Both the position numbers and the translations under genes were made by a program. DNA of 32,767 bases, from NCBI GenBank assembly GCA_905234785.1, contig CAJOIP010000030.1, positions 1 through 32,767 on the forward strand. Reading direction: 5' to 3'. The stretch's first letter is position 1. The number at the start of each line of letters is the position of its first letter. The notes beneath the pieces were generated by a model. That model did no database searches, was not told the origin of the DNA, and saw only the letters and a program-made list of their open reading frames with translations. This DNA is from an uncultured Eggerthellaceae bacterium (lineage in GTDB: Bacteria; Actinomycetota; Coriobacteriia; Coriobacteriales; Eggerthellaceae). Below, piece by piece: positions 8,587 to 17,370 of this stretch.

Positions 8587-9333
8587 ATGAAGGTGGCGTT
8601 TTTCCCGGGTTGCATGGTGGACATGATCTACCCGGAAGTCGGCATCGCGGCCGTTAACGTGCTCGAGCGCCTCGGGTGCGAAGTCGAGATGCCCGAAGAG
8701 CAGGTGTGCTGCGCGCAGGGCCTCATCAATTCGGGTTACACGAAGGAAATGATCCCTGCGGCCAAGATGATCGTCGACGCGTACGAGACGAGCGAGTACC
8801 AGACCATCGTTTCGCTCACGGGCTCGTGCATGAACGCCATCGTGAACGACTACCCGGTGCTGTTCAAAGACGACCCCGAATACCTTAGGCGCACGGCCCT
8901 GCTGAAGGATCGCTTCTTCGAGTTCACCGACTTCATCGTGAACGTGCTGGGCAAGGAAGACGTGGGCGCGAGCTTCCACGATACGGTCACGTATCACAAG
9001 AGCTGCCACATGACCCGCCTGCTCGGCATTAAAGAGCCTCCGCTGAAGCTGCTCGAAAACGTCAACGGCCTCGAGTACATCGAAATGGCGCATGCCGACC
9101 GTTGCTGCGGGTTCGGCGGAACGTTCTCGTTCAAGCAACCCGTCATCGCGGGCGAGATCGTCTACGAGAAGTGCCAGACCATCATCGACACGGGCGCCAA
9201 CGTCATCTGCGGCGCCGATGTGCCGTGCCTGCTGAACATCAAGGGCGCCCTCGGCCGCATGCGGTCCGATGGCAGGCTCGACCGCGACATCCGCGTGATG
9301 CACATCGCCCAGATCCTCGATTCTAAGGAGTAA
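8587..9333 (+). CDS. lutA: lactate utilization protein A (CCG-domain subunit)
   Basis: 248 aa, matching LutA/YkgE length. It is one of three subunits of the iron-sulfur L-lactate oxidase complex producing pyruvate. Two cysteine-rich (CCG) domains are visible: Cys-Cys at 41-42 (CCAQGL) with Cys81, and Cys140 with Cys-Cys 173-174 (CCGFGGTFS). I chose ATG 8587 over the earlier open frame because the family starts here (MKVAFFPGCMVDM) and GAGAGG lies 6-7 nt upstream. lutB follows after 2 nt. Confidence 0.96.
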   Translation: MKVAFFPGCMVDMIYPEVGIAAVNVLERLGCEVEMPEEQVCCAQGLINSGYTKEMIPAAKMIVDAYETSEYQTIVSLTGSCMNAIVNDYPVLFKDDPEYLRRTALLKDRFFEFTDFIVNVLGKEDVGASFHDTVTYHKSCHMTRLLGIKEPPLKLLENVNGLEYIEMAHADRCCGFGGTFSFKQPVIAGEIVYEKCQTIIDTGANVICGADVPCLLNIKGALGRMRSDGRLDRDIRVMHIAQILDSKE

Positions 9334-9335
9334 CC

Positions 9336-10793
9336 ATGGCGATCCTCTACAACACCGAGGCGACGCTTGCCGAGCGCGTGGAAGAATGCCTCGAAGACGA
9401 TTTCAAGCATAACGCCATCAAGAACGCGCAGGAGGCGTTCTACGTCAGCCGCGGAAAGCTCGTCGAGGAGATGGGCGATGGCTGGCAGCAATTGCGCATG
9501 CACGCGATGGAAGTGCGCAACCATGTCACGGAAAACCTCGATTACTACGTGAAGCAGTTCGCGGAAAACGCCGAGGCCAACGGTTGCATCATGCATTACG
9601 CGCCGACGGGCGACGACGCGCTGTGGGAAGTGCTCGACATCTTCGAGAAGCACGGCGCCGCGTATGCCGTGAAGTCGAAGAGCATGATGACCGAGGAAGT
9701 CGGCCTTAACGAGATTCTCGAGGAAACGGGCATCAAGATCGTCGAGACCGACTGCGCCGAGAACATACTGCAGACCGCCGAATCGAAGCCGTCTCACATC
9801 GTGGTCCCAGCACTGCACTTCAACCGTGACGCAATCGCCGACATCTACCGCGAGAAGCGTGGCTACACCGGCTCGAACGTCCCCGAGGAAATAACGCACT
9901 TCCTGCGCAAGATCTTGCGCCACGAGTTCATGGAAGCTGAAGTCGGCATCCGCGGCTGCAACTTCGCCGTCGCCAGCACCGGCTCGGTCACGCTTGTCAC
10001 CAACGAAGGCAACGGCCGCATGGTCGATTCGTTCCCGAAAGTCCAGATCGTCTTCGTGGGCATCGACCGCATCGTTCCCGACCTCGAGTCGCTCGACACC
10101 ATGATGGCGCTTCTGCCACGCAGCGCGGTCGGTGCCAAGATGACGGCCTACTTCTCGCTCGACAGCGGCCCGCGAGGCGCTGGCGAAATCGACGGCCCCG
10201 AGGAAGTGCACATCATCTTCATGGACAACGGTCGCCACGAGCTTGCGAACAGCGAGTTCTCCGACATGCTGCGCTGCATGCGCTGCGGCGCGTGCCTGAA
10301 CATCTGCCCGGTGTACCGCCACATCACGGGCCATGGCTACGGTTCCATTTACCCCGGCCCGATGGGTCTCGTCCTCACGCCCGGGCTCGTCGGTTATGAC
10401 GACATCGACAACATGGTCTTCGCGTGCTCGCTGTGCGGCGCGTGCACCGAGCATTGCCCGGTCAGCATCCCCATTCACGACCTGGTGCGCCAGCATCGCA
10501 TCAACATGGTCGACGAGCACAAGAACCATGCCATCGAGGTGCCGATCTTCAAGGCCCTCGGCCTGTTCTGGTCGAGCCGCCCGGTGTACATGGCCGGTAT
10601 GACGCTCGGTCCCCCGATCATGAAGGCGCTGGCCCATGGCGGGCAGGCGCTCGATGCGAGCAGCGCCTGGATTCCCGTCGTGAAGGGCTGGACGTCCACA
10701 CGCGACTTCGACGTGCTTTCGTCGACCCGCTTCCGCACCTGGTTCAAGGCGCACAAGGAAGCGCAGGCTGACGAGAAAGGCGGTGAGCAGTAA
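9336..10793 (+). CDS. lutB: lactate utilization protein B (LUD domain plus two 4Fe-4S clusters)
   Basis: 485 aa, the family length. The N-terminal LUD domain (about residues 70-300) includes FAVASTGSVTLVTNEGNGR. Two 4Fe-4S motifs follow: CMRCGACLNICP near residue 315 and CSLCGACTEHCP near 364. The C-terminal helical part ends in a Lys/Glu-rich tail. It passes electrons from lactate oxidation to an unknown acceptor. Translationally linked: starts 2 nt after lutA and its stop overlaps the lutC start by one base (TAATG). Confidence 0.96.
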   Translation: MAILYNTEATLAERVEECLEDDFKHNAIKNAQEAFYVSRGKLVEEMGDGWQQLRMHAMEVRNHVTENLDYYVKQFAENAEANGCIMHYAPTGDDALWEVLDIFEKHGAAYAVKSKSMMTEEVGLNEILEETGIKIVETDCAENILQTAESKPSHIVVPALHFNRDAIADIYREKRGYTGSNVPEEITHFLRKILRHEFMEAEVGIRGCNFAVASTGSVTLVTNEGNGRMVDSFPKVQIVFVGIDRIVPDLESLDTMMALLPRSAVGAKMTAYFSLDSGPRGAGEIDGPEEVHIIFMDNGRHELANSEFSDMLRCMRCGACLNICPVYRHITGHGYGSIYPGPMGLVLTPGLVGYDDIDNMVFACSLCGACTEHCPVSIPIHDLVRQHRINMVDEHKNHAIEVPIFKALGLFWSSRPVYMAGMTLGPPIMKALAHGGQALDASSAWIPVVKGWTSTRDFDVLSSTRFRTWFKAHKEAQADEKGGEQ

Positions 10794-11503
10794 TGGCTCT
10801 GGGTAACAAGACGCTGAACGACCTGGTTTCCCCGATTTCCGCTCAGCTTGGAAACGCGCGCGTAGCGGACAAGGTCGATATGCCCGAATGGGAATTCAAG
10901 GCCCAGCGCGTCACAGACGGGCTCTCGCACGAGCAACTCGTCGATATGTTCCAGGCAGAAGCCGAGAAAGTGCGCGTGAAGGTGAGCCGTTGCTCTGCAG
11001 CCGACCTTGCCACGTGCATCGGTGACATCGTGCGCGAGGGCGTTCCGGGAACAGGCGAGGAGTGCGAAGTCGTCTGCGCGAATGACGAGCGGTTCGAGCA
11101 GGCGGGCCTGTATGACGCCCTGAAGCGCCGCAAGCTCGTGTCTAAGGTGACCGTATGGGATCCTGAAGCCGGAGATGCGAACGTCGATGCTGCGCTTGTT
11201 GCGACGTACGGCATCACGTACACTACGGGCGGAATCGCCGAGACCGCTACGGTCGTGCAGCCTACGAGTGCGAATTGCGGCCGTGCTATCAGCCTTCTTC
11301 CCCTTGTGCATATCGCCGTGGTCGATGCATCTTCAATCGTCGCCACCATGCACGATGTCATGAAGGGGTTCGAGGAATCAGGCGAGAAGCTACCCTCGCA
11401 GGTGTGCTTCATCAGCGGTCCGTCTGCGACGGCAGACATCGAGCTCGTACGCGTCGAGGGCGTTCACGGCCCGATGTACGTGCACTACGTGATCGTGGAG
11501 TAA
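10793..11503 (+). CDS. lutC: lactate utilization protein C (LUD domain)
   Basis: 236 aa single LUD-domain protein, third subunit of the LutABC lactate oxidase. Typical segments are ATYGITYTTGGIAETATVV and the C-terminal SGPSATADIELVRVEGVHGP, a hallmark of LutC/YkgG. The start codon overlaps the lutB stop (TAATG at 10791-10795), indicating coupled translation. A strong hairpin follows the stop, closing the operon. Confidence 0.95.
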   Translation: MALGNKTLNDLVSPISAQLGNARVADKVDMPEWEFKAQRVTDGLSHEQLVDMFQAEAEKVRVKVSRCSAADLATCIGDIVREGVPGTGEECEVVCANDERFEQAGLYDALKRRKLVSKVTVWDPEAGDANVDAALVATYGITYTTGGIAETATVVQPTSANCGRAISLLPLVHIAVVDASSIVATMHDVMKGFEESGEKLPSQVCFISGPSATADIELVRVEGVHGPMYVHYVIVE

Positions 11504-11515
11504 ATCCTGCTGTCC

Positions 11516-11537
11516 GCCCCCGCCTGTTGGCGGGGGC
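11516..11537 (+). terminator. lut operon terminator
   Basis: A 9-bp perfect G/C stem 11516-11524/11529-11537 with a TGTT loop lies 12 nt after the lutC stop. The following sequence has no long U run. Confidence 0.7.
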
Positions 11538-11557
11538 TACGCACTTCCTTGAAAGCC

Positions 11558-11592
11558 AGACGGGCGCCGGGAGATGATCCCAGCGCCCGTCT
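11558..11592. terminator. hairpin downstream of the usp gene
   Basis: A 10-bp outer stem 11558-11567/11583-11592 continues with an inner GGGA/TCCC after one mismatch. It lies 20 nt beyond the stop of the minus-strand UspA gene and close to the lut terminator, so it most likely ends the usp message. Confidence 0.65.
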
Positions 11593-11611
11593 TGTATTGC
11601 GCAAGATGTAT

Positions 11612-12097
11612 TTAAAGGCCCAAAGGCGCGTATTCCTCTTCGGGGACTTCCTCGATCGATTCGGGACGCACGACGAGGACGTCGCAGGTCATGTGATGCA
11701 CGAGATGCGTCGAGACGCTGCCCACGAAGGCGTACCTGATGTTCGAAAGCCCGCGTACGCCGCAGATTACGAGGTCGGGGTTGAAAGGCTTGATGAGATC
11801 GTTTTCGAGGGTTTCGGCGATGCGTCCGATGCCGACCTTCAAATCGAGCGAGGGAATGCACTCGTCCTGCTCGGCACGCTTGAAGTAGCGTTCGAGGTCG
11901 CCCCGGAGCCTTTCGCGCGTCGATTCGACAAGCGCATCGTCACCGACGCCGCTGGTCTCGAACTTGGAACTGTCGATGACGTATCCGAAGAGGATTTCAG
12001 AATTGTTGTCGTGCGCGATGGAGAAAGCGCGCCGGGCGACTGCCTCTTGCGTCGAGCCGCCGTCAAGCGCTGCGAAGATCCTGTTGTAACGTGCCAT
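11612..12097 (-). CDS. universal stress protein, UspA family
   Basis: 161 aa, single UspA domain. The C-terminal ATP-binding signature is visible as GVRGLSNIRYAFVGSVS followed by CDVLVVRP (residues about 114-147), so this is probably an ATP-binding Usp. The N-terminus YNRIFAALDGG is also typical. The ATG at 12097 is preceded by AAAGGTGG. It is transcribed alone, convergent with the lut operon. Role in stress tolerance is general for the family; the specific signal is unknown. Confidence 0.92.
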   Translation of the reverse strand: MARYNRIFAALDGGSTQEAVARRAFSIAHDNNSEILFGYVIDSSKFETSGVGDDALVESTRERLRGDLERYFKRAEQDECIPSLDLKVGIGRIAETLENDLIKPFNPDLVICGVRGLSNIRYAFVGSVSTHLVHHMTCDVLVVRPESIEEVPEEEYAPLGL

Positions 12098-12154
12098 GAG
12101 CTAACCACCTTTCACATATACGCCTGAGAACATGGTACACGATGTTGGATAAAG

Positions 12155-12166
12155 GGGGGTACCCCC
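12155..12166. repeat. 12-bp GC palindrome GGGGGTACCCCC upstream of usp
   Basis: A perfect palindrome lies between the stop of the CapA-like gene and the usp start, about 58 nt upstream of usp. It could be an operator or a short hairpin for the upstream message; nothing decides between these. Confidence 0.35.
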
Positions 12167-12187
12167 ACTTGATAAAGCTCTTCTGGG

Positions 12188-13306
12188 CTATTCAGTCACA
12201 CGAACCAAGCCGCTGTCGTCAACCGTTACGTTTATCGAGATGTCTTCGATATGGTCGAAGATCCCGCGGCGCCATTCCGGCGTATCGGCAAAGGCGGTGA
12301 ACACGTTCGACTGGGTGCCAGGATGCAGGATGAGCTCGACGCGCGCGTTATCGAGAGAACGGAACCCGTTGCTGCCCTCATCGCCTGTGATCCGTATTTC
12401 TGCGACCATCGTGTCGATGTCGTAGCTGTCGAACCAGAAGTTGCCGAGGCTGTAGACGATGGGCTTCCCATCGTAGTACTCGATGCCCTGAAGGATGTGC
12501 GTATGCGCGCCAATGACGGCATCCGCCCCCGCATCGAGGTACGCATGGGCGCTGTCTATCTGCGAGCCTTCGAGTTCGGTTGAATGCTCGACACCCCAAT
12601 GCGGTAGCGCGATGACGTAATCGGCATTCGCCGCAGCTTCGCGAATCGAATCAAGGAACAGCGCATCGTCATAGCACCACAGTATCCCAGGAGACGATTC
12701 GGTTGCCTCAGGAGTGTAGATGGTGTACTCGGCGCATGATGCCGCGACATACGCGATGGTGAATCCGTCTGCCTTAAGGTATACCGGCGCTTTCGCTTCG
12801 TCGATGTTGCGGCCGGCTCCGACGTAGGGCATGCCGTCGTTTTCTAGGGTGTCCAGCGTGTCGTAGAACGCGTTTTCGCCGTAATCGAAGACATGGTTGT
12901 TGGCCAGTCCTGCAATGTCGACGCCCAAATCGTCAAGAAACGTCACGTGGGAAGGTGAGCCGCGGAATGTGTACATCTTACCCTCGAGGGGCTCGCCGCG
13001 ATCGCTGTAGCAGAACTCGTTGTTGATCCACATGAGGTCCTGGCTTCGCATGATGTCGATGAACCGTTGATCGATGCCGTCGGCAATGTTGTTAGACCCG
13101 AGCTCTTCCAAGTGCCACATGGTGTCATTGTCGTCGGCGAAGCTGATGTCGCCTGCGAAACCAAGCGTGATGTCAAAATGGCGTTGCGACTCGTCCGATA
13201 TGCGGTTTCGTAAAACCGACCAGGGATCGGCAGGCGTGCAGCTTGCAAGCGCAAAGCAGCAGGCCAACAGAGCTATGAGGGATATGCGAATCGCGTATTT
13301 CTTCAT
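12188..13306 (-). CDS. CapA-family lipoprotein (PGA_cap metallophosphatase fold)
   Basis: 372 aa. The N-terminus (MKKYAIR, hydrophobic stretch, LASC) is a lipoprotein signal with the lipid-modified Cys near residue 22, so the protein should be anchored outside the membrane. The body is of the CapA/PgsA family, related to calcineurin-like phosphatases: FAGDISF near 50, INNEF, LANNHVFDYG, PHWGVEH and GAHTHILQG give the expected metal-ligand pattern. I chose ATG 13306 over upstream codons because it begins the signal peptide and has AAAGG 5 nt upstream. Such proteins take part in polyglutamate capsule assembly in bacilli, but no pgsB/C genes are nearby, so the substrate is open. Confidence 0.85.
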   Translation of the reverse strand: MKKYAIRISLIALLACCFALASCTPADPWSVLRNRISDESQRHFDITLGFAGDISFADDNDTMWHLEELGSNNIADGIDQRFIDIMRSQDLMWINNEFCYSDRGEPLEGKMYTFRGSPSHVTFLDDLGVDIAGLANNHVFDYGENAFYDTLDTLENDGMPYVGAGRNIDEAKAPVYLKADGFTIAYVAASCAEYTIYTPEATESSPGILWCYDDALFLDSIREAAANADYVIALPHWGVEHSTELEGSQIDSAHAYLDAGADAVIGAHTHILQGIEYYDGKPIVYSLGNFWFDSYDIDTMVAEIRITGDEGSNGFRSLDNARVELILHPGTQSNVFTAFADTPEWRRGIFDHIEDISINVTVDDSGLVRVTE

Positions 13307-13367
13307 GGGTGCCTTTCGCGGAACAATCAAGCTCATGATACCTGAATAGCATACAATATCGATGTCT

Positions 13368-13475
13368 GGCAAGCAGACGGACGGGGAGCTCGCGCGATGC
13401 GGGCTGAGAGGAAGCGTAAGGCCGCTTCGACCCGAAGAACCTGATGCGGGTAATGCCGCCGGAGGGAGTTGCCCT
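13368..13475 (+). promoter_or_regulatory. TPP riboswitch (Thi-box) controlling cytX
   Basis: The conserved landmarks occur in order: GGGGAGC (about 13383), GGCTGAGA (about 13400), ACCCG, GAACCTGATGCGGGTAATGCC and GGAGGGA (13461-13467). GGGG can pair with ACCC, forming P2. The last element doubles as the Shine-Dalgarno of the gene at 13476 (9 nt spacing), so thiamine pyrophosphate binding probably blocks translation. A TACAAT -10 lies at 13352-13357, just upstream of the expected RNA start. Confidence 0.95.
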
Positions 13476-14663
13476 ATGGGTGATCGTGATAATCAACGCG
13501 TTATGTCAACGCCCACGCTCGGCCTTGTATGGTTCGGGGCATCGGTATCGCTTGCGGAAATACTCACCGGAACGTTTTTCGCCCCGCTCGGGTTCGAGAT
13601 GGGCTTGCTGGCGATTCTCGTAGGTCACATCATCGGTTGCGTGCTGTTCGGGTTCGTGGCATACGTGAGCGCGCGGGCTGGCGTATCCGCAATGGGCGCG
13701 GCCCGCAGGTCGTTCGGGGCAGCGGGGGAGAAGTTCTTCTCGGTGGCTAATGTCGTGCAGCTCGTCGGCTGGACGGCCATCATGGTGGTGTCGGGCGCAT
13801 CGGCCGCATCCCTTCTCGTGCCGCAGCTGGGAATCGCCGGATGGAGCATTGTCATCGGCGCGCTCATCGTCGTGTGGATCGCGCTCGGCATGAAACGCAT
13901 GGGCTACGTTCAGTCAGTTGCGGCTGTTCTGCTGTTCGCATTAACCGTCGTCGCAAGTTCGGCTGTGTTCGGCCCGGGCGATGTGGCGGCACAGCCTGAA
14001 GAGGCGCTGTCGTTCGGCGCGGCAGTCGAACTTGCCGTCGCCATGCCGCTTTCGTGGCTGCCGGTCGTCGGCGATTACGCGCGGGAAGCCAAGCACCCGC
14101 TGACGGGGTCGCTTGCGTCAACGATTGCTTACTGCGTTGGAAGTTGTTGGATGTTCGCAATGGGCCTCGGGTGTGCCTTGTTCGCAGGTTCGGACGATAT
14201 CGCGCTCGTGCTTTCGCAGAGCGGATTGGGCGTTGTGGGAATACTCATCGTCGTTCTGTCTACGGTGACGACCACGTTTCTCGACGCGCAATCCGCAGGC
14301 ATATCGGCGACAAGCGTTTGGGGCAAGCTCGACGCGCGCTTATGCGGCATTTTTGCAACAATTATCGGGGTGATTCTCGCCATCTTCGCTCCCGTGTCTG
14401 ATTTCGAGGAGTTCCTGTACCTGATTGGATCGATTTTCGCCCCGATGGCTGCAATCGTCATCGCAGATAACTTCGCGTTGAAGCGAAACAACGACGCCAA
14501 GGGCATCGACATCCGCAACGCTGTGCTGTGGGTGCTCGGCTTCGCGCTGTACCGCGTGTCGCTTGGGTGGGATATCCCTTGCGGCAACACCCTTCCCGTA
14601 ATCGCGATAATCGTTATCGCTGCCCTTGCCGCCGACGCGGCGGCGCGCGCGTTACAGCGGTGA
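13476..14663 (+). CDS. cytX: CytX-type hydroxymethylpyrimidine permease (NCS1 family)
   Basis: 395 aa. NCS1 nucleobase/cation symporter family with about 10-12 membrane segments; the N-terminal LVWFGASVSLAEILTGTFFAPLG and central SWLPVVGDYAREAKHP are typical of the thiamine-precursor branch CytX. Together with the TPP riboswitch immediately in front, import of hydroxymethylpyrimidine for thiamine salvage is very likely. The start at 13476 is fixed by the riboswitch-embedded GGAGGG; an ATG at 13503 is a less likely alternative. No thiD/thiE is present in the window. Confidence 0.92.
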   Translation: MGDRDNQRVMSTPTLGLVWFGASVSLAEILTGTFFAPLGFEMGLLAILVGHIIGCVLFGFVAYVSARAGVSAMGAARRSFGAAGEKFFSVANVVQLVGWTAIMVVSGASAASLLVPQLGIAGWSIVIGALIVVWIALGMKRMGYVQSVAAVLLFALTVVASSAVFGPGDVAAQPEEALSFGAAVELAVAMPLSWLPVVGDYAREAKHPLTGSLASTIAYCVGSCWMFAMGLGCALFAGSDDIALVLSQSGLGVVGILIVVLSTVTTTFLDAQSAGISATSVWGKLDARLCGIFATIIGVILAIFAPVSDFEEFLYLIGSIFAPMAAIVIADNFALKRNNDAKGIDIRNAVLWVLGFALYRVSLGWDIPCGNTLPVIAIIVIAALAADAAARALQR

Positions 14664-14697
14664 TGCACGGGAGGGGAGCTACTGCATCATCGATGCA

Positions 14698-15048
14698 TCA
14701 AAGCGGTCGCGTCGTGGGTGCTGAACCGCCGCCGATGACAAAATCTATGCGCTCCTTCAATCGCCCGGCTGACACGATCTCGTCGAACAAGGGCGTCTTC
14801 ATCTTGTTGTGAACCATGACGATGTAGGGATATGCCGCAACGGCGAACTTGATGCGCAGTGCCTTTTGCTCGTCGGTGTTCACAATGCAGAACTTAACGT
14901 CATCGCCGTATTGCTCGGATAGCTCTTCGAACACGGGAACGAGCTCGTCGCAAAACGTGCACCATCCGGCCGTGAACTCTATGACGCAGGGAACATCGCT
15001 TTCGACGACTTCCGATTCGAAGTTCTGCTCAGTGATCTCATATACCAT
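14698..15048 (-). CDS. thioredoxin-like protein with WCTFC active site
   Basis: 116 aa thioredoxin fold. The active site is WCTFC (residues about 29-33) instead of the canonical WCGPC, and the cis-proline loop is AAYPYIV. AAGGAG precedes the ATG at 15048. The changed CxxC dipeptide should alter redox potential or partner choice. It is cytoplasmic (no signal peptide). It stands alone between cytX and a decayed sensor gene; a dedicated reductase is not adjacent. Confidence 0.9.
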   Translation of the reverse strand: MVYEITEQNFESEVVESDVPCVIEFTAGWCTFCDELVPVFEELSEQYGDDVKFCIVNTDEQKALRIKFAVAAYPYIVMVHNKMKTPLFDEIVSAGRLKERIDFVIGGGSAPTTRPL

Positions 15049-15099
15049 GTGAATTCTCCTTCAGGTGCGCCATGGTTCAATCTATATCCGACAATGATG

Positions 15100-16438
15100 C
15101 TAAACGCCCTCATTGCCTTCATTGCCCACATCGTACAACCTGAACGTGTTGCGCAAGGCCTTCGCCTCGTACAAGGCGCTATCGCAGCGGCGTATGACCG
15201 GCGTTATGTCTTCGTCGTCAGGTTGGAAGAAGGCCGCGCCGACCGAAATGGTGACCTTCTCGCCCTTGCCGGCCATCGTGAAGTCCGCATTGCCGATGGC
15301 GCTGACCATCTTCTCGAGAATGCGGTCGGCGTTATCGGCGTTCGTTCGCGGAAAGAGCACGATGAACTGGTCACCGCCCCAGCGGATGACCTCGTCCGAC
15401 TTGCGCAATGTCGAGCGGAGGATCTCAACGGCCTTTCTCAGGACGAAATCGCCGTACTCGTGACCGTATGCGTCATGAAGCCCTGCGGCAAGTTCGCGAG
15501 CGCGGTGCGGATGTCGGTCTTGCCGTTGACGGCGTTCTCGATGAAGGCCTCGTCCATGGCGCTGCTCGACACGGCTATGGTCTTGTTGAGCACGAAGAGC
15601 AGGGTAGGGTTGTCCTTGCTCACGGCGCCGCGTATGCCGAGCGTCACGTTGGGCAGTATGGACACGCTCGACCCTCGTGTCGTGTGCTGATTTATCAGGT
15701 AGGTTATGGCCGTCATCGAGCCGATCATGGCGTCCACCTCGCCGTCCATGACGGCTCGGTAACCGGTTTCGACGTTGGGGTAGGCCTTGAGCTCTATGTC
15801 GGAATCGATCTGCTCAGCCAGCAGGTACGCCGTACGGGTGGTCACCGCGGCGGTCTTCACGTCGCCGTTGAAGTTGCTCCTGGTGAGACGGGCGCATTCG
15901 GTTGTGCCATATTCCATGGTGTCGTAGAGCCCGTCGCGCTCCGCGATGATTATGTCGCCGTAGAAGTGCCCGAGCACGTCCGTCTTGCCGCTCGACACTG
16001 AGTCGATGGCGTCCTGGGTGTTGTCGTAGGCCACGTAGTGGAACGTCACGCCGAGCCTCGTGCCGAGCGCGTCGTAGTAGTCGGGGATCACGCCGCCCAG
16101 CGTGCCGTCGTCTTCCTCGAACGTGAACGGCTCGGCGCCGCGCACGACGGCGACCGTTATCTCGGGATGCTCAGCGAGGTAGGCGCACTCCTGCGACGTG
16201 AGCGGCGACATCTCCTTAATGTGAACGGCCACATACTGGTGGTACAGGTCCGACAGATAGTCGGGATTGTCAGTCCTGAGCTGGTTGATCGCCGCATCAA
16301 GGCGTATGCGCAGCTGCTGTTGATCGGCGCGGCGTAGTCGCCGTCGGCGTACAGGCTCACTTGCTCCTCGAGGATGGAGTTGTTGGTGAAGATGAACTCC
16401 TGCTGCCGCTTGTCGGTGCTCAGGAAGTCTATGAGCTG
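15100..16438 (-). pseudogene. decayed sensor diguanylate cyclase (SBP_bac_3 + GGDEF)
   Basis: Remains of one gene in three reading-frame pieces. The first piece (about 16438-16316) encodes LIDFLSTDKRQQEF to SLYADGDYAAPIN, with no start codon and a stop upstream, so the N-terminus is missing. A frameshift near 16312-16318 leads to a solute-binding-like segment (PEITVAVVRGAEPFTFEED, DYYDALGTRLGV) ending near TALANLP. Near 15480 the frame changes again and the sequence jumps into the middle of a GGDEF domain (HDAYGHEYGDFVL, then RWGGDQFIVLF). The membrane segment and first half of the cyclase domain are deleted. The signature reads GGDQF instead of GGDEF. No c-di-GMP activity is expected. Confidence 0.85.
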
Positions 16439-16461
16439 TATTCGTCAATAGCAAAGTCGAC

Positions 16462-16486
16462 ACCGCCCGTTGGATAGACGGGCGGT
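16462..16486 (-). terminator. terminator after the SDR operon
   Basis: A 9-bp perfect stem 16462-16470/16478-16486 with a 7-nt loop lies about 50 nt beyond the stop of the minus-strand SDR gene. A second small inverted repeat (ATTGATG/CATCAAT) lies just before it at 16495-16512. Confidence 0.65.
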
Positions 16487-16538
16487 TTCTGCCATTGATG
16501 CCACCATCAATAGGCCATCGAACACTGACTGTCGGCAA

Positions 16539-17357
16539 TTAAAAGCTCGTCCAACCGCCATCGACGTTCAGCTGTGCGCCGTTGACGTAGTGTGCTTCAT
16601 CGCTGATCAGGTACAAGATGGCGTTGGCGATGTCCTCGGGCCAACCGGTGATGTTGTTACCGTCGTAGTCCACGCCGAGCGCCACAGCGCCGCGGACGTT
16701 GTACAGCTCGTTGCCTTCGGCGTCCATGACGTCGCGGTCGGGCCATTTTTCCATCGCGTTGGAGAGGATGTCTGTGACACACGCGCCCGGGTTCACAACA
16801 TTGGTACGCACGTTGCGGAATCGGTAGGTGTGCGCGAGGTTGCGCGCGAGGCCCAGAACAGCGTGCTTCGAGGTGATGTAGGCCGCACCGGCCGACGAGC
16901 CGACCTGGCCGCCCACGGAGCCGACGATCACAATGCTCGCCGGCAGGCCCTCGTGGTCCCACAGAAGCGGCAGGCAATCGCGGCACATGCGGAAGCATGA
17001 GTTCACGTTCACGTCCATGACGTAGTCGTACAGCTCATCATCGGTCTTGTGCGCGGGGCACATGAGGTCGAGCACACCAGCGATGTAAAGCAGCGCATCC
17101 AGTGTGCCGAACTTTTCCTTCGCGTAATCGATGGCGTTTTGACGAACGGAAGCATCGTTCACGTCGCCTGCCACGAAATGCAGTGTGCCGGGGCCGCTCT
17201 CAAGCTCCTCGTCCTCGATGAGCTCCTCCATTGCCTCCTCGTTGATGTCGAGGACGATCAGGTTCGCGCCTTGGCGGTACAGTGCGGTGACCGTTGCCGC
17301 GCCCATGCCGCAGGCGCCGCCCACGACCAGAATATTGCGACCTTCGTTCGTACTCAT
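16539..17357 (-). CDS. short-chain dehydrogenase/reductase, third gene of a GcvT-like operon
   Basis: 272 aa classical SDR. The cofactor-binding motif GGACGMG is near residue 13, NAG is replaced by IAG (ALLYIAGVLD), the catalytic Ser is in VGSVGG and the YxxxK pair is YITSKH near 160. The C-terminus NGAQLNVDGGW is typical. GGAGGGG precedes the ATG at 17357, 13 nt after the GcvT-like gene. It likely oxidises or reduces an alcohol/carbonyl in the same pathway as its operon partners; the substrate cannot be read from sequence. Confidence 0.88.
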   Translation of the reverse strand: MSTNEGRNILVVGGACGMGAATVTALYRQGANLIVLDINEEAMEELIEDEELESGPGTLHFVAGDVNDASVRQNAIDYAKEKFGTLDALLYIAGVLDLMCPAHKTDDELYDYVMDVNVNSCFRMCRDCLPLLWDHEGLPASIVIVGSVGGQVGSSAGAAYITSKHAVLGLARNLAHTYRFRNVRTNVVNPGACVTDILSNAMEKWPDRDVMDAEGNELYNVRGAVALGVDYDGNNITGWPEDIANAILYLISDEAHYVNGAQLNVDGGWTSF

Positions 17358-17370
17358 GGCTTTCCCCTCC

